A stretch of 64,000 nucleotides of DNA from Planktothrix sp. FACHB-1365 (GCF_014697575.1 NZ_JACJSC010000017.1:1-64000), one strand, 5' to 3'. Shown: positions 35,973 to 46,739, counted from the stretch's first letter. Notes: generated from the sequence alone by a model not told the origin. Numbers and translations are program-made.

Positions 35973-36235
35973 CGGCCCTTTATCCTCTTGAGGTGTTCAA
36001 GCACTATTTGTTCGCTGTCTTAATCATAAAACCTTCTGGGAGTCGCAGGTAAACAGTTAATCCTGAAGCCTAATATACCGTTAGTTAATCCTTAATCCCT
36101 AACTATCCGGTGCATAAGTGGCTGTCTCCCCTAGAATATAAGGGAAGCCGTGATTTGATCATCACGATACTGCCTTATTTTTCATCTCTAGGATGTACCT
36201 CAACCCAAACCCATTTGCAGGAGGCAACTTGCTAA

Positions 36236-37471
36236 ATGCAAGGCTCTTTAAACGAAATTGATATTCGCAGTATTTTGCAACTGATTGAGCTTGGCCAGAG
36301 AACAGGGGAACTCATGGTCGAAGCTTACAGTTCATCCCAGATGGCCACTGAAATTGAACGCCATCCCAGCCGTTTAACCGGACAATGTTGGTTAGTGTTT
36401 TCTTGGAACGGTCGCATTATCTATGCAGGTCAAAGCGAAGGCAGCCTGATGAGATTACGCGATTATTTACGACGCTATAAAGCTGAAGCCGTTCTCGCTG
36501 AGTTAGAAGTTCCCTCCATTGCTTCGGTCAATGCTCCAGAGTATGGGTACTTGTGGGTGTTACTTGAACATCAAGTGATTACCCCAGCCATCGCTCGTAA
36601 TATTGTTCATTGTATGGTTCAGGAAACCTTATTTGATTTACTGAGTTTACATCAAGGCGCTTTTATTTTTGAAATGGGATCTGCTTTAGCGCCCCAATTA
36701 ACCACCTTAGAAATTAGCCCATTATTAGCCAATATTTTCAAACAAGTCCAAGAATGGAAAAAATTCCATCCCCATATTACCTCCCCGAATCAATGTCCCT
36801 TAATTACGGATCGATCAAAATTACAAGAGACCGTCCGACCTCAAGTGTTTGAAACCTTGAATCGTTGGGCTGATGGCCAAACCTCGATTCGTCAAATTGC
36901 CCGTCATTTACATCGAGATATTGTCATGGTGACAAAAGCCATTTATCCGTTTGTACAACAGGGATTAGTACAACTATTAGCTCCCCATCCCGAAAATCCG
37001 TTAACCACACTAGAACCCTTCACCGATAGAAATCGTAGCCCTCGAATTGTCTGTATTGATGATGATCTGGTGATTCGGCAAACGGTTGAATTTATTTTAA
37101 AAGAACATGGCTATGAAGCAACTGCCATTGGCAATCCTTTAAAAGCATTGAGTTTAGTGTTTCAACTCAAACCCGATTTAATTTTGTGTGATATTGCCAT
37201 GCCTGAATTAAATGGTTATGAAATCTGTGCTATGTTACGAAATTCGACAGCCTTTCGTCAAACTCCCATTGTCATGTTAACGGGAATTGATGGATTTATT
37301 GATCGCCTCAAAGCTCGAATGATTCGAGCCACCAACTACTTAACAAAACCGTTTGGCGATGCTGAGTTATTAACCTTAGTGGAAACTTATATTGGGCCAG
37401 GGAAACTCACGAATACAGCTAAAGAGTCTAAATTAGAAGAGGAGTTCATGAGTGAGTTAGAAACCCTTTAA
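36236..37471 (+). CDS. hmpA: PATAN-domain response regulator (HmpA/PilG/PatA type)
   Basis: 411 residues. The N-terminal PATAN (DUF4388-like) domain starts MQGSLNEIDIRSILQLIELGQRTGELMVEA. A middle region of winged-helix-like character (WADGQTSIRQIARHLHRDIVMVTKAI, about 212-240) follows, and the C-terminus is a receiver domain (about 268-390; IVCIDDDLVIRQ, phosphoacceptor Asp in LILCDIAMPELNG, K in YLTKPFG). This architecture is that of PatA, PixG/PilG and TaxP1. It is the first gene of the hmp cluster with a GGAGGCAAC ribosome-binding site. Phosphorylated forms are thought to modulate pilus motors. The letter assignment hmpA follows gene order. Confidence 0.85.
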   Translation: MQGSLNEIDIRSILQLIELGQRTGELMVEAYSSSQMATEIERHPSRLTGQCWLVFSWNGRIIYAGQSEGSLMRLRDYLRRYKAEAVLAELEVPSIASVNAPEYGYLWVLLEHQVITPAIARNIVHCMVQETLFDLLSLHQGAFIFEMGSALAPQLTTLEISPLLANIFKQVQEWKKFHPHITSPNQCPLITDRSKLQETVRPQVFETLNRWADGQTSIRQIARHLHRDIVMVTKAIYPFVQQGLVQLLAPHPENPLTTLEPFTDRNRSPRIVCIDDDLVIRQTVEFILKEHGYEATAIGNPLKALSLVFQLKPDLILCDIAMPELNGYEICAMLRNSTAFRQTPIVMLTGIDGFIDRLKARMIRATNYLTKPFGDAELLTLVETYIGPGKLTNTAKESKLEEEFMSELETL

Positions 37472-37941
37472 CTCTCCCCCGTAGAAAACCCCAGACTGGA
37501 TCAATCCAGGCGGTCAAAGATTTGTATAATTAAATAGGACTCTGGCTGACAAGATACACAATCCTGTAAAACCTGACTCTATGGGTTTATAGATTCGGGA
37601 ACTATACTTGAAATTAAACAAGATGTTAAAAAAACTAAGTGATCATAACCCTGCCGATGGGATTGACAACTAAACAAACCCGGAGCGATCCGATGCAAAA
37701 CCCTGCCGCCGATTCGCCCTTCAATTAAATACCCGATGATTGGGTCTTTGAGAACATAGAAATAGCCTCTGTCCTGTAATGCCAACAGGTATGCCAGAAA
37801 GAATAACCTCTTTTGAGGCGCAAAGGTTTAGTTGACACTTTACGATAAATTTCTAATGCAGCAGCATAAACCCCTTATTCCTTGGACTCTTACCCCTAAC
37901 CGGATTATCAATAATTCGGGAGTTTCCCAGGGAGAAGAAAG
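37472..37941. other. Long intergenic region hmpA-hmpB
   Basis: About 470 bp, unusually long inside an otherwise compact cluster. It contains a small CTGGATcaATCCAG hairpin near 37495 and repeated CCCTGCCG motifs (about 37652 and 37703). A 68-codon minus-strand frame exists but shows no family resemblance or ribosome-binding site. An internal promoter for hmpB-E or a small RNA would fit here; neither can be proven. Confidence 0.45.
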
Positions 37942-38307
37942 ATGAATAAAGTTATGGTGGTAGAAGATAGTGTCACCCAACGGGAGATGATTTCTAATCT
38001 TCTCAAAGATAGTGGCTTACAAGTCAGTGTCGCCAGTGATGGTGTAGAAGCATTAGAACAAGTCCAAAAAAGCTGCCCCGATTTAATGGTGCTCGATATT
38101 GTCATGCCTCGGATGAATGGTTATGAACTTTGTCGTCGCCTCAAATCCGATCCCAAAACCCGCAATATTGCCATTGTGATGTGTTCTTCTAAAGGGGAAG
38201 AATTTGATCGCTATTGGGGAATGAAACAGGGGGCAGATGCTTATATCGCTAAACCGTTCCAGCCGACGGAATTAGTCGGAACCGTTAAACAATTGCTTAG
38301 AGGGTAG
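37942..38307 (+). CDS. hmpB: CheY-like response regulator (HmpB/PilH type)
   Basis: 121-residue single receiver domain: acidic pair ED (VVEDS) near the N-terminus, phosphoacceptor D52 (LMVLDIVMPRMNG), T/S-equivalent CSSK and K in IAKPFQP. No output domain, so it acts by protein contact or as a phosphate sink. An AGAAGAAAG purine tract precedes the ATG, and 12 bp separate it from the CheW gene, so they are cotranscribed. Confidence 0.92.
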   Translation: MNKVMVVEDSVTQREMISNLLKDSGLQVSVASDGVEALEQVQKSCPDLMVLDIVMPRMNGYELCRRLKSDPKTRNIAIVMCSSKGEEFDRYWGMKQGADAYIAKPFQPTELVGTVKQLLRG

Positions 38308-38319
38308 GGGTAAACAATA

Positions 38320-38844
38320 ATGGTTGGAAACCCAGATTTTTTAACCGGGCAAGGAACAGATGGCCCAGAATTTCAAGAGTTGGAAACTCCCGAAGGGGAG
38401 CCCCACCTCCGGTTTTTTGTGCCTTCAGGCAATGAATTTGCCCTTCCTGCCATCGGAATTCGAGAGGTACTGTTTCAATCTCCAGACCGGATGACGCCCA
38501 TTCCTAACGTTTCCCCTCTATTACTGGGAACCTTCAACCTTCGAGGTCGGGTGATTTGGGTGGCTGATTTAGGTCAATTTTTAGGGGATAGCACTCCCTT
38601 GAATACAGACCGCACAGAGATCCATGTTATTGCGGTAGAAGACCAAGACATTATATTAGGGTTAGCGGTTGATGCTCTCAATGATATGGCATGGCTTGAC
38701 CCTGATAAAATGCAAATGCCCACTCAAGTCAGTGATAGTATGGCTCCTTTTATTAAAGGAGAATGGCAATTGGCAAATACAGGGAACGTTCTGCGACTCT
38801 TAGACCAAGTAGCAATTTTGCGATCGGCTCGTTGGGCAACGTGA
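38320..38844 (+). CDS. hmpC: CheW-like adaptor (HmpC/PilI type)
   Basis: 174 residues with a CheW fold (about 25-165): FFVPSGNEFALPAIGIREVL, LLGTFNLRGRVIWVADLG, VEDQDIILGLAVDAL. It couples the HmpD receptor to the HmpE kinase. Located between hmpB and hmpD on the same strand. Confidence 0.92.
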   Translation: MVGNPDFLTGQGTDGPEFQELETPEGEPHLRFFVPSGNEFALPAIGIREVLFQSPDRMTPIPNVSPLLLGTFNLRGRVIWVADLGQFLGDSTPLNTDRTEIHVIAVEDQDIILGLAVDALNDMAWLDPDKMQMPTQVSDSMAPFIKGEWQLANTGNVLRLLDQVAILRSARWAT

Positions 38845-38995
38845 TCTAGCCAACTCAAGGTTCATAGCCTAAAATGTCACAGCCTGCCCAGCATCAATTG
38901 ATTATAAAACTGTTTAAGTTAAACCTTTCTTACATTGAACTCTTAACGTTTAAGCCATACCACACTAAACTTTAAAATCAAAAGGGGAATCGCTC

Positions 38996-41900
38996 ATGGC
39001 AACAAGCACAGACTTCCTACAAGAATATCAGCAAACGGAGGAAGCATACTGTCAGGGAAATTACGAAGAAGCGGCGGCGCTGGTTTATCAACTGGTGGAA
39101 GATTATCCAGAAGATCCGTCCGCCCGTCTTTTATGCGGTCATATCTATGGCTATGGGTTACAGCAATATGATGTGGCTCGTGATCAGTATATGGCGGTCT
39201 TAAATTTGACCAGTGATGCGGAATTACTCGAACAAGCCCATCAAGCTTTAGCCGATACTGACCAATACGAACTCGCCGAGCCTTCAGGTGAGTTGAACGA
39301 GAACCCTGATTCCCAAGCGGTTTTTAATGCCCTTCTCGATGAAGAAATTGATTCTACCGAAGTTGATTTAACTCAAGATTTACAGTGGGTCGCCGAAGAA
39401 ACCAATGGTTTCGCCAATGGCACCTCCTCAATGAATTTATTAAATGATTTAGAATCCCTTCCTGATGATTCCCATCGGCAAGGCAATGGCAATTTGATCA
39501 ATGGGTCAAACCCTGAGATAGACCTGAAGGATTTTAGCGGAACCGAAGATCACTTTGATTTTCAAGGATTAGAGGACTCCGAATTAAACTTATCAATTCC
39601 TGATCTCGATGATGGGATCGATGAAAGGGGGTTAGAACATCTCGGGGATAATCAAGACTATTTACACTCTAATGGTAGCCAATCTCCCCTCAGCTTTACA
39701 GCCGATAATCCCTTTGCCTTAGAGGATGATTTAGAGGAAGGAACAGAAATTTTAAATCCCTTGGATGAGCAGGGTTCCCTGACCCAATTCGAGGATGATC
39801 CGTTTACACTAGAAGAAGATGAATCACAACCCAGAACCCCCTTAGCCACCGATGAGGTGAGTGTTAGTGATCTTGAACAGTTAACCGGGGATTTATTTTC
39901 CTCCGAGGATGACCAATTCGATCTTCTCGATTCCTCAAACCCCAGCACTGAGGATGACCTGCATTCACTCAATTCCCAGGAAACTCTGGATGAGTCAGAG
40001 ATGGATTATCTACATCAACCGACTCAGTTCCTTGACCTCGATGACTTAGAAGATGAAGGAGAGTTTGGGGGAACCGGGGGAGATGAGGAAGACGAGGAAT
40101 TGATGGAGACTCCCGACTCTAAGCCCCAAACCCCTTTTCCTTCATCTCCTGCCGCTACCCCCATGAGTTTTGAAGAAGAACTCGATGATATTTTTGCCCC
40201 CCTAGAAGAGATAGATTCATCCGGGGAGTTCGTTAACCCCGATCCGGTATCCTCCAATGGGATGATGTCGGGTGGGTCAACTCCCTTATTTGAGCCAGAG
40301 GAAGAGGAGGAGTTTGACCCCGATCTGTCTGGTTTTACATTTCCTGTGGAACCCTTCGTTGATGATGCTGATGATTCTGTTCCCTTACCCCCTGACCCTT
40401 CTAACATGACGGCGAACTTTAATGTTTTGGATACAGAAGAAAGCAACGAAGAGGAAACCCTGTTGACCAATAACAGGATGAATCCGTCATATTTTTCTAA
40501 TACCCGGGGTGAAGCTACCCCATCCTCGGCTTATGGGGCGTTGGATAGGGCTGAGGAGGAAGATGATATTGTTTTTGATGCTACGGATATTCCTGATAGT
40601 TTTGATCTCGAACCTGTAAATGAGGATACTTTTGGGGACTCCTTTGATATAACGCCGGAGATGACAGATCTCAATGGTCGTTCTTCTAATGGCAAGGCTC
40701 CCCAAACCGTGGAAAACGATTTCTTAGATAGTTTTGAAGAGTTTGATGATGTTGCCGATTTTGATATGGCGGCTGGTGGGGATAATGATCTATATGTTGA
40801 TTCAGACTTTGGTAATTTAGATAGTAAGTTTCCGAGCGCGACCTACAACAATAGCACCCTCGATAGTGATAGTTCGTCGATTCGGGATGATGAGATTTTT
40901 AATAGTGCTTATACTGCATCGGCTGTTACTACCTTAAGTCCCGATTTGGGGGATGTGATGGATACGGTGGTTGCGTCTGATCAAGGGCCATTCTCTTTTT
41001 TAGAAAATGCTTCCCTCAACCGCAAACCTTTTTACACGGCCCTCGGAACGGGACTGGTAACGTTGATATTTGTTGCAACGGCGACTAATGTTGCTACCCG
41101 CACTGCTGCCTTAGATAACAAACGGGAATTAGTGGATTATCTAAGGGTTACGGGTTGGTTTATGACCACTGTTGCCGGAGCTACAAGTTTTATCACCGCC
41201 TGGGGATTGGGTCGGATTACGGCCCAACAAATTACCAAAGCCACAGACGATTTACAAGCTCAATTTGATGCGATTAGTAAAGGCAATTTAGATGCCCGGG
41301 CTACGATTTTTGCTGAGGATGAGTTTGGGAGAATGTCTGCCAAGTTCAACCATGCGGCTCAATTTATTCAAAATATTACGCGAGAAGCCCAACGCAAAGC
41401 CAAGGAACAAGAAGATGCCAGAGATGATTTACATCGTCAGGTGATTCGGCTCTTGGATGATGTGGAAGGGGCGGCGCGGGGAGATTTAACGGTGACTGCG
41501 GAGGTTACTGCTAATGTTTTAGGGGCCGTAGCCGACTCCTTTAACTTAACCATCCAAAACCTGCGGGAAATTGTGGTTCAGGTGAAACAAGCCGCCCGTC
41601 AGGTGAGTAAGGGGGCAACGGATAGTGCGACGTTTGCGAAAGATGTGGCGGGAGATGCCTTCCGACAGGCGGAGGAACTGGCTGCGACGTTAAACTCGGT
41701 ACAGGTGCTGACTGATGCGATTCAACGGGTGGCTGAAAGCGCGAGGGAAGCCGAAGAAGTTGCTCGTTCGGCGGCGGCGGTAGCAACTAAAGGGGGGGAA
41801 GCGGTACAAATGACCGTAGCCGGGATTCTCAAAATTCGGGAAACGGTGGCAGAAACCAGTCGAGAAGTCAAGCGGTTAGGGGAATCTTCTCAAGAAATTT

Positions 41901-42430
41901 CTAAAATTGTGGCAATTATTTCTCAGATTGCTTCCCGCACCAACTTACTTGCGTTAAACGCCAGTATTGAGGCGGCACGGGCTGGGGAAGCGGGTAAGGG
42001 GTTTGCGATTGTTGCCGATGAAGTTCGACAGTTGGCGGATAAGTCAGCGAAATCTTTAAAAGATATCGAACAAATCGTGATGCAAATCCAAAGCCAGACT
42101 AATACGGTGATGATGGCGATGTCTCAAGGTCATCAACAGGTGATTGAAGGGACTCGTCTGGCTGAACAAGCGAAACGGGCTTTGGATGACATTATCCAAG
42201 TGACGAACCGGATTGACGTTCTGGTGCGTTCCATTACGGCGGATACGGTGGAACAAAACGAAACGGCTCGTGCTGTCGCCCAGGTGATGCGAGCCGTTGA
42301 ACATAGCGCCCAAGAAACGTCCCAAGAAGCCCAAGGAGTCTCCAGTGCATTAACCAAACTGGTAGGTGTGGCGCGAGATCTCCTAACTTCAGTGGAACGT
42401 TTCCGGGTTGATGCTTCAGAAAAATCCTAG
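38996..42430 (+). CDS. hmpD: Methyl-accepting chemotaxis protein with long acidic N-terminal region (HmpD/PilJ type)
   Basis: 1144 residues. Residues 1-95 are TPR-like ([19 protein letters not shown]). Residues about 100-665 are acidic, Ser/Gly/Pro-rich and probably disordered, with recurrent aromatic-leucine clusters ([32 protein letters not shown]). Two membrane spans follow (about 685-760) with an unusually short region between them, then HAMP (about 745-850) and a complete signalling domain with the hairpin tip [48 protein letters not shown]. There is no large extracytoplasmic sensor, so input probably comes from inside the cell or membrane. AAAGGGGAAT ribosome-binding site. Confidence 0.92.
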   Translation: MATSTDFLQEYQQTEEAYCQGNYEEAAALVYQLVEDYPEDPSARLLCGHIYGYGLQQYDVARDQYMAVLNLTSDAELLEQAHQALADTDQYELAEPSGELNENPDSQAVFNALLDEEIDSTEVDLTQDLQWVAEETNGFANGTSSMNLLNDLESLPDDSHRQGNGNLINGSNPEIDLKDFSGTEDHFDFQGLEDSELNLSIPDLDDGIDERGLEHLGDNQDYLHSNGSQSPLSFTADNPFALEDDLEEGTEILNPLDEQGSLTQFEDDPFTLEEDESQPRTPLATDEVSVSDLEQLTGDLFSSEDDQFDLLDSSNPSTEDDLHSLNSQETLDESEMDYLHQPTQFLDLDDLEDEGEFGGTGGDEEDEELMETPDSKPQTPFPSSPAATPMSFEEELDDIFAPLEEIDSSGEFVNPDPVSSNGMMSGGSTPLFEPEEEEEFDPDLSGFTFPVEPFVDDADDSVPLPPDPSNMTANFNVLDTEESNEEETLLTNNRMNPSYFSNTRGEATPSSAYGALDRAEEEDDIVFDATDIPDSFDLEPVNEDTFGDSFDITPEMTDLNGRSSNGKAPQTVENDFLDSFEEFDDVADFDMAAGGDNDLYVDSDFGNLDSKFPSATYNNSTLDSDSSSIRDDEIFNSAYTASAVTTLSPDLGDVMDTVVASDQGPFSFLENASLNRKPFYTALGTGLVTLIFVATATNVATRTAALDNKRELVDYLRVTGWFMTTVAGATSFITAWGLGRITAQQITKATDDLQAQFDAISKGNLDARATIFAEDEFGRMSAKFNHAAQFIQNITREAQRKAKEQEDARDDLHRQVIRLLDDVEGAARGDLTVTAEVTANVLGAVADSFNLTIQNLREIVVQVKQAARQVSKGATDSATFAKDVAGDAFRQAEELAATLNSVQVLTDAIQRVAESAREAEEVARSAAAVATKGGEAVQMTVAGILKIRETVAETSREVKRLGESSQEISKIVAIISQIASRTNLLALNASIEAARAGEAGKGFAIVADEVRQLADKSAKSLKDIEQIVMQIQSQTNTVMMAMSQGHQQVIEGTRLAEQAKRALDDIIQVTNRIDVLVRSITADTVEQNETARAVAQVMRAVEHSAQETSQEAQGVSSALTKLVGVARDLLTSVERFRVDASEKS

Positions 42431-42480
42431 GGAGCAAGAAAGGCAGGGGAGGAAGTGCGTGAAAACGAGTGACCAAGGAT

Positions 42481-42515
42481 TGACTGATAACTGATAACTG
42501 ATAACTGATAACTGA
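42481..42515. repeat. ACTGATA heptamer array abutting the hmpE start codon
   Basis: Five copies of ACTGATA (reverse complement of TATCAGT, the same family as at 34072), ending one base before the hmpE ATG. It occupies the position where a ribosome-binding site would be. Confidence 0.95.
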
Positions 42516-42516
42516 T

Positions 42517-45500
42517 ATGCAACTTGAACAACAACAACGGATCATGGGCTATTTTATTGAGGAGGCTAAAGACCACCTCAATACGATTGAACAGGGATTA
42601 CTGAATCTACAAACTACGGTTGAAGATCCAGAACTGCTCAATGAAGTCTTCCGAGCGGCTCACTCGGTTAAAGGGGGGGCTGCGATGTTGGGACTGAATA
42701 GTATTCAACAAACGGCTCACCGATTAGAAGATAGTTTTAAAATTCTCAAAGAAAACCGTCTTCCGACTCAATTCCTCGATCAACAATTAGAGTCGTTATT
42801 TTTACAAGTTTTTGATACCTTACAAGCCTTGATTGATCAATTGTCAGGGCCCTATGGGTTAACGGAAGAGGCGGCGAGTGCTATTTTGCAGGATGTTGAG
42901 CCTGTTTTTGAAGCTTTAAATTATCATATTAAAAATGTTGTACAGCAACAGGGGACAGGTAAACGTTCGCCTGTAGAGACGGATTATAGTACCCCTGTAC
43001 AAACCCGCCCGACTTCTGCGCCGATCTCGAAACCGCCTGAAGAAACGGGACATAGCAGTGCTAAAGATTTGGTCTTTGGTAGTGATGTTGCTGAACGGTT
43101 GCGGGAAATGTTGCAACAGTTTAAACAACCGGAAACCCCCCAAACTCGTCAGGTGTTAATTGAAACTTGCCGAAGTTTAGCCCGGGCGGGAGAACTGTTT
43201 GATTTACCGAATTGGGTTAAATTTATCGAAAATGTAGAACAAGCGATCGCTAATTCACAGAATACTTATCGGAGTTTAGCTCCCGTTGTGATTAAGGCGA
43301 TTAAAGAAGCTCAAGACCTGGTTTTAGCGAATAGAGAGACTGAAATTGTCCTCACCGAAGCCATTACCCGCTTGTTACCCAAGTCCGTAACTCCTGCAAA
43401 AACCCCAACATCCAAAAAATCCTCCGGTCAATCTCCTAAATCCCGAACACTGGGAGAAGGGGAGTCTAAAAAATCAGCAGCAGGGAAGAAGTCGGGGAAT
43501 AGTAAGAAGAAATCTCCAGATGTTTCAACGCTGACGAACCCCCTACTCGATACTAACTGGTCGGATTCGGCAACGAATGCGAGTAATACCCCAACTCGTT
43601 TACCAAACGGCCCCGAAATTACCCCCGAAGAATATAACAGCCTCAGAGATTTATTTGAGGGTTTGGATGAGTGGGATCATGGGGCTGCTGGGGAAACGGC
43701 TGGGGAAACTCCTGCACAGTCGGGAAGGTCAGCAGACCCCCTACAAGGTGACTTTTTTGATTTGTTAGATGAAAAACAAACGGGGTTAAATAAGACAGAA
43801 GCTAAAAACAAAAAATCTTCTCAGGAAAGTCTGCAACGGGGACATCACCCCCCAGGGATGTCTCCGGCTAACTCTGGTGTGGATGATGATCTAGCCAGTT
43901 TCTTTGATAATCTCAGTGATACGGATATTCCGATGGTGGAAACCCCAAGGGTCAAAGGACTATCTAGTGCCCCAAAAATTGGACAAGATCAACCATCAGC
44001 CAGTTTTGAGGATTTCTTTGATGAACTGTTAGACATGAATCCCGAAACAGAAGTTTCATCGGGATCAGCCCAGAATTCTACTTCTATTTCCCCGGATGAA
44101 ATTAATGATTTATTGGAGGATGCGGAAAGTTTGGATGAACTGTTTGACCAGTTTGACCAACAGGCTCAAGGGTCTTCTCCCGAACCCAAACCCCAAACGG
44201 CAAAACCCAGTTCTTCCTTAACTGTAGAAGCAGCCCCCGAAGAAGATTGGTTTGACGAACTATTAGAAAGTGAGATGGGTATTGTACCCGAAATATCGAC
44301 TCCTTCTTCTTTGGATGATTTGATGCAATTTGGAGAAGAGCAAGCTGCAACTATTGAGGACAGTGTTGAGGTGTTAAGCCCAAGGATATCTCAAAACTTA
44401 GAAACGATGGAGACCGATCAGGGTCGGTCTCTACCTGCTCCCAATTTGGAACTACCGGATGATGATTTTACGAGTTTAGATGCTTTACTGAATGAAGAAG
44501 GTGCACAAGCTAATCAGACGGTAGAAGAAGATATTTTCTTAAATTTAGATCAACTGTTACAGTCCCCGGATGCAGTAGAGACGCGCCATGATCGGTCTGT
44601 ACCGTCAATTCCCAAATCCTCAGACAGTGGACGAACCCCTGTTAGTAAAGTATCATCTTCTTCTGAGGAGGATTCAGAGTTTACGGAGTTGCTGCAATTA
44701 ATTGAAAATGGGCCGCCAAGCTCTCGGTCAGCGGCGGTTCCCAGAGGAAACTTTGCCAAACCTATTGCTGAACCGATTGTTAAGGTTCCGGTGAAACAAT
44801 TGGATAACCTTAGCAACCTAATGGGGGAACTGGTGGTCAACCGCAACAGTTTGGAACAGGATCAAGAACGGATGCGGCAGTTTTTGGATAATTTGCTGCA
44901 CCAAGTTTCGCTGTTGGGGGATGTGGGTCAACGGATGCAGGATTTCTATGAACGATCGCTATTAGAAATTTCCCTCCTGTCCCACCGTCGTAAGCCGTTC
45001 TGGTTTAATGAAACGTCTTCAATTCATGATGATGATTCTAATACGGATTTAGATTCGACGGAACTTGATCGGTTTACGCCATTCCATACCCTCTCTCAAG
45101 AGATTATTGAGTTAATTGTCCGGGTGCGGGAGTCGTCGGCGGATATTGAGTTTTTGGTGGAAGAAGCGGATCAAGTTACCCGTGAGTTGCGACGAATTAC
45201 CACCGCGTTGCAGGAAGGGTTAAATCGAGCCCGGATGGAACCCTTTGCGATTGAAGCGGATGCGTTGAAGCGTCCAGTGCGGGATATTTCGATTAAATGT
45301 GGCAAACAGGCGGAGTTATTTGTCGAGGGTCGAGATACTTTAATTGACAAGATGTTATTGGGTAAACTCCATGACCCGTTAATTCATTTGGTTAATAATG
45401 CTATTACTCACGGAATTGAACCTGCGGACGTGCGGACAGCAGCCGGAAAACCCGCAGTCGGTCGGATTACGATTCGGGTATTTCACCAGGGGAACCAAAC

Positions 45501-46707
45501 CATTATTGCGGTTTCCGATGATGGGGGTGGGATTGATGTGAATCGGGTGAAAAATAAGGCGATTCAGAAGGGGTTGATTACGGCGGTCGAAGCTGAGAGT
45601 ATGAGCAATCCAGAGATTTATGATCTGTTATTCCTGCCCAACTTTAGTACAAAGGATGTGGCGGATGAATATGCAGGTCGGGGTGTGGGGATGGATGTGG
45701 TGCGAACCAGTTTAACGGATATTCGCGGCACAATTACGACGGATTCGACGTTGGGACGCGGGACATCCTTCACCATTCGCTTACCCTTGAATATGAGTAT
45801 TTCCAGGGCGTTGTGCTGTGTGAGCGATCGGGTGCGGATTGCGTTTCCGATGGATGGGGTAGAAGACATGATTGATGTTCCCCGTGAACAAATTCGAGTC
45901 ATGGAGGATGGGAGTAAGGCTTTAGAATGGCGAGGAACGATTTTACCGCTTCGTCATCTGCGGGAGTTGTTAACGTATCACCGCCATTTGGGTCGGGGGA
46001 ATGTCTATGGCGCTACGGCTGAGGAAGATATGATTTCGGTGATCGTCCTGCGGTCTTCGAGTAGTTATCTAGCCGTGCAGGTGGATCAGGTGTTGATTGA
46101 ACAGGAAATTGTGATCAAGCCTTTGGAAGGGCCTGTACCGAAACCGATTGGGATTGCAGGGGCCACGGTGTTAGGGGATGGTCAAATTGTGGCGATCGCC
46201 GATGTGCTGGAGTTGATTGATTTGGCGATGGGTCGAATTCGCAAGGATGCTGCTGGTAAGATTTGGCAGATGGGTAATGCGGTGGCTGAACCCCAACTTC
46301 AGAAGTCTGAACCGACGGTGTTGATTGTGGATGATTCGATTACGGTGCGATCGCTGTTATCGATTACGTTTGAAAAATCCGGTTATCGGGTGGAAGAGGC
46401 GCGAGATGGTAAGGAAGCTTGGGAAAAACTGAAATCGGGTTTACCTTGTGATATCGTGTTCTGCGATATTGAGATGCCTCGGATGGATGGGTTGGAGTTA
46501 TTATCGCGGATGCAAAAAGATCCGATCTTAACGAATTTACCTATTGCTATGTTAACGTCACGGGGGGCTGATCGTCACCGTCAAATGGCGTTTAATTTGG
46601 GAGCACGGGGTTATTTTACCAAGCCTTATTTAGAAGAGCAGTTATTAGAAGCAGCCGGACGAATGTTAAAAGGTGAAGTGGTCGGGAATACGGCGGTTGC
46701 TGTGTAA
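42517..46707 (+). CDS. hmpE: Hybrid CheA histidine kinase-response regulator (HmpE/PilL type)
   Basis: 1396 residues. Hpt domain 1-110 with phosphohistidine H49 (FRAAHSVKGGAAML). A second Hpt-like helical region lies at about 185-290. A long linker (290-740) is Ser/Lys-rich, then acidic with repeated motifs (LASFFDNLSD, FEDFFDELLD, INDLLEDAESLDELFDQF, DWFDELLES, TSLDALLNEE). P3 dimerisation helices, the kinase domain (N box LVNNAITHGIEP, G1 DDGGGI, G2 GRGVGMDVV), a CheW domain and a receiver with D1317 (VFCDIEMPRMDG) follow. The start is ATG 42517, with no Shine-Dalgarno; ATG 42544 is an alternative. Three decayed 28-bp palindromes lie in frame in the linker. Confidence 0.93.
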   Translation: MQLEQQQRIMGYFIEEAKDHLNTIEQGLLNLQTTVEDPELLNEVFRAAHSVKGGAAMLGLNSIQQTAHRLEDSFKILKENRLPTQFLDQQLESLFLQVFDTLQALIDQLSGPYGLTEEAASAILQDVEPVFEALNYHIKNVVQQQGTGKRSPVETDYSTPVQTRPTSAPISKPPEETGHSSAKDLVFGSDVAERLREMLQQFKQPETPQTRQVLIETCRSLARAGELFDLPNWVKFIENVEQAIANSQNTYRSLAPVVIKAIKEAQDLVLANRETEIVLTEAITRLLPKSVTPAKTPTSKKSSGQSPKSRTLGEGESKKSAAGKKSGNSKKKSPDVSTLTNPLLDTNWSDSATNASNTPTRLPNGPEITPEEYNSLRDLFEGLDEWDHGAAGETAGETPAQSGRSADPLQGDFFDLLDEKQTGLNKTEAKNKKSSQESLQRGHHPPGMSPANSGVDDDLASFFDNLSDTDIPMVETPRVKGLSSAPKIGQDQPSASFEDFFDELLDMNPETEVSSGSAQNSTSISPDEINDLLEDAESLDELFDQFDQQAQGSSPEPKPQTAKPSSSLTVEAAPEEDWFDELLESEMGIVPEISTPSSLDDLMQFGEEQAATIEDSVEVLSPRISQNLETMETDQGRSLPAPNLELPDDDFTSLDALLNEEGAQANQTVEEDIFLNLDQLLQSPDAVETRHDRSVPSIPKSSDSGRTPVSKVSSSSEEDSEFTELLQLIENGPPSSRSAAVPRGNFAKPIAEPIVKVPVKQLDNLSNLMGELVVNRNSLEQDQERMRQFLDNLLHQVSLLGDVGQRMQDFYERSLLEISLLSHRRKPFWFNETSSIHDDDSNTDLDSTELDRFTPFHTLSQEIIELIVRVRESSADIEFLVEEADQVTRELRRITTALQEGLNRARMEPFAIEADALKRPVRDISIKCGKQAELFVEGRDTLIDKMLLGKLHDPLIHLVNNAITHGIEPADVRTAAGKPAVGRITIRVFHQGNQTIIAVSDDGGGIDVNRVKNKAIQKGLITAVEAESMSNPEIYDLLFLPNFSTKDVADEYAGRGVGMDVVRTSLTDIRGTITTDSTLGRGTSFTIRLPLNMSISRALCCVSDRVRIAFPMDGVEDMIDVPREQIRVMEDGSKALEWRGTILPLRHLRELLTYHRHLGRGNVYGATAEEDMISVIVLRSSSSYLAVQVDQVLIEQEIVIKPLEGPVPKPIGIAGATVLGDGQIVAIADVLELIDLAMGRIRKDAAGKIWQMGNAVAEPQLQKSEPTVLIVDDSITVRSLLSITFEKSGYRVEEARDGKEAWEKLKSGLPCDIVFCDIEMPRMDGLELLSRMQKDPILTNLPIAMLTSRGADRHRQMAFNLGARGYFTKPYLEEQLLEAAGRMLKGEVVGNTAVAV
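42973..43000. repeat. Decayed 28-bp GTAGAGAC palindrome inside hmpE
   Basis: Begins GTAGAGACGG and ends CCCTGTAC, 28 bp, codon-aligned (residues from 153, V-E-T-D...). The interior has lost symmetry. Called as a family member by length, ends and reading frame. Confidence 0.5.
44407..44434. repeat. 28-bp GAGACCGA/TCGGTCTC palindrome inside hmpE
   Basis: Stem GAGACCGA (44410-44417) / TCGGTCTC (44424-44431) with TAC at the right end; codon-aligned and encodes METDQGRSLP. Confidence 0.75.
44575..44602. repeat. 28-bp GTAGAGACGCGCCATG half-palindrome inside hmpE
   Basis: The left half GTAGAGACGCGCCATG is intact; the right half is decayed (ATCGGTCTGTAC). Codon-aligned, encodes VETRHDRSVP. Confidence 0.75.
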
Positions 46708-46739
46708 TCAGTTATCAGTTATCAGTTATCAGTTATCAG
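46708..46739. repeat. TCAGTTA heptamer array after hmpE
   Basis: Starts on the base after the hmpE stop (TAATCAGTTATC), the same junction as at the CRP-gene stop at 34071. Followed by degenerate GAATTAC-type heptamers to about 46815 that form an inverted arrangement (TTACGAATTA...TAATTCGTAATTCG). Confidence 0.92.

Noticed and set aside
37579-37785. 68-residue minus-strand frame between hmpA and hmpB
   Set aside because: No ribosome-binding site, no recognisable domain; could not be supported.
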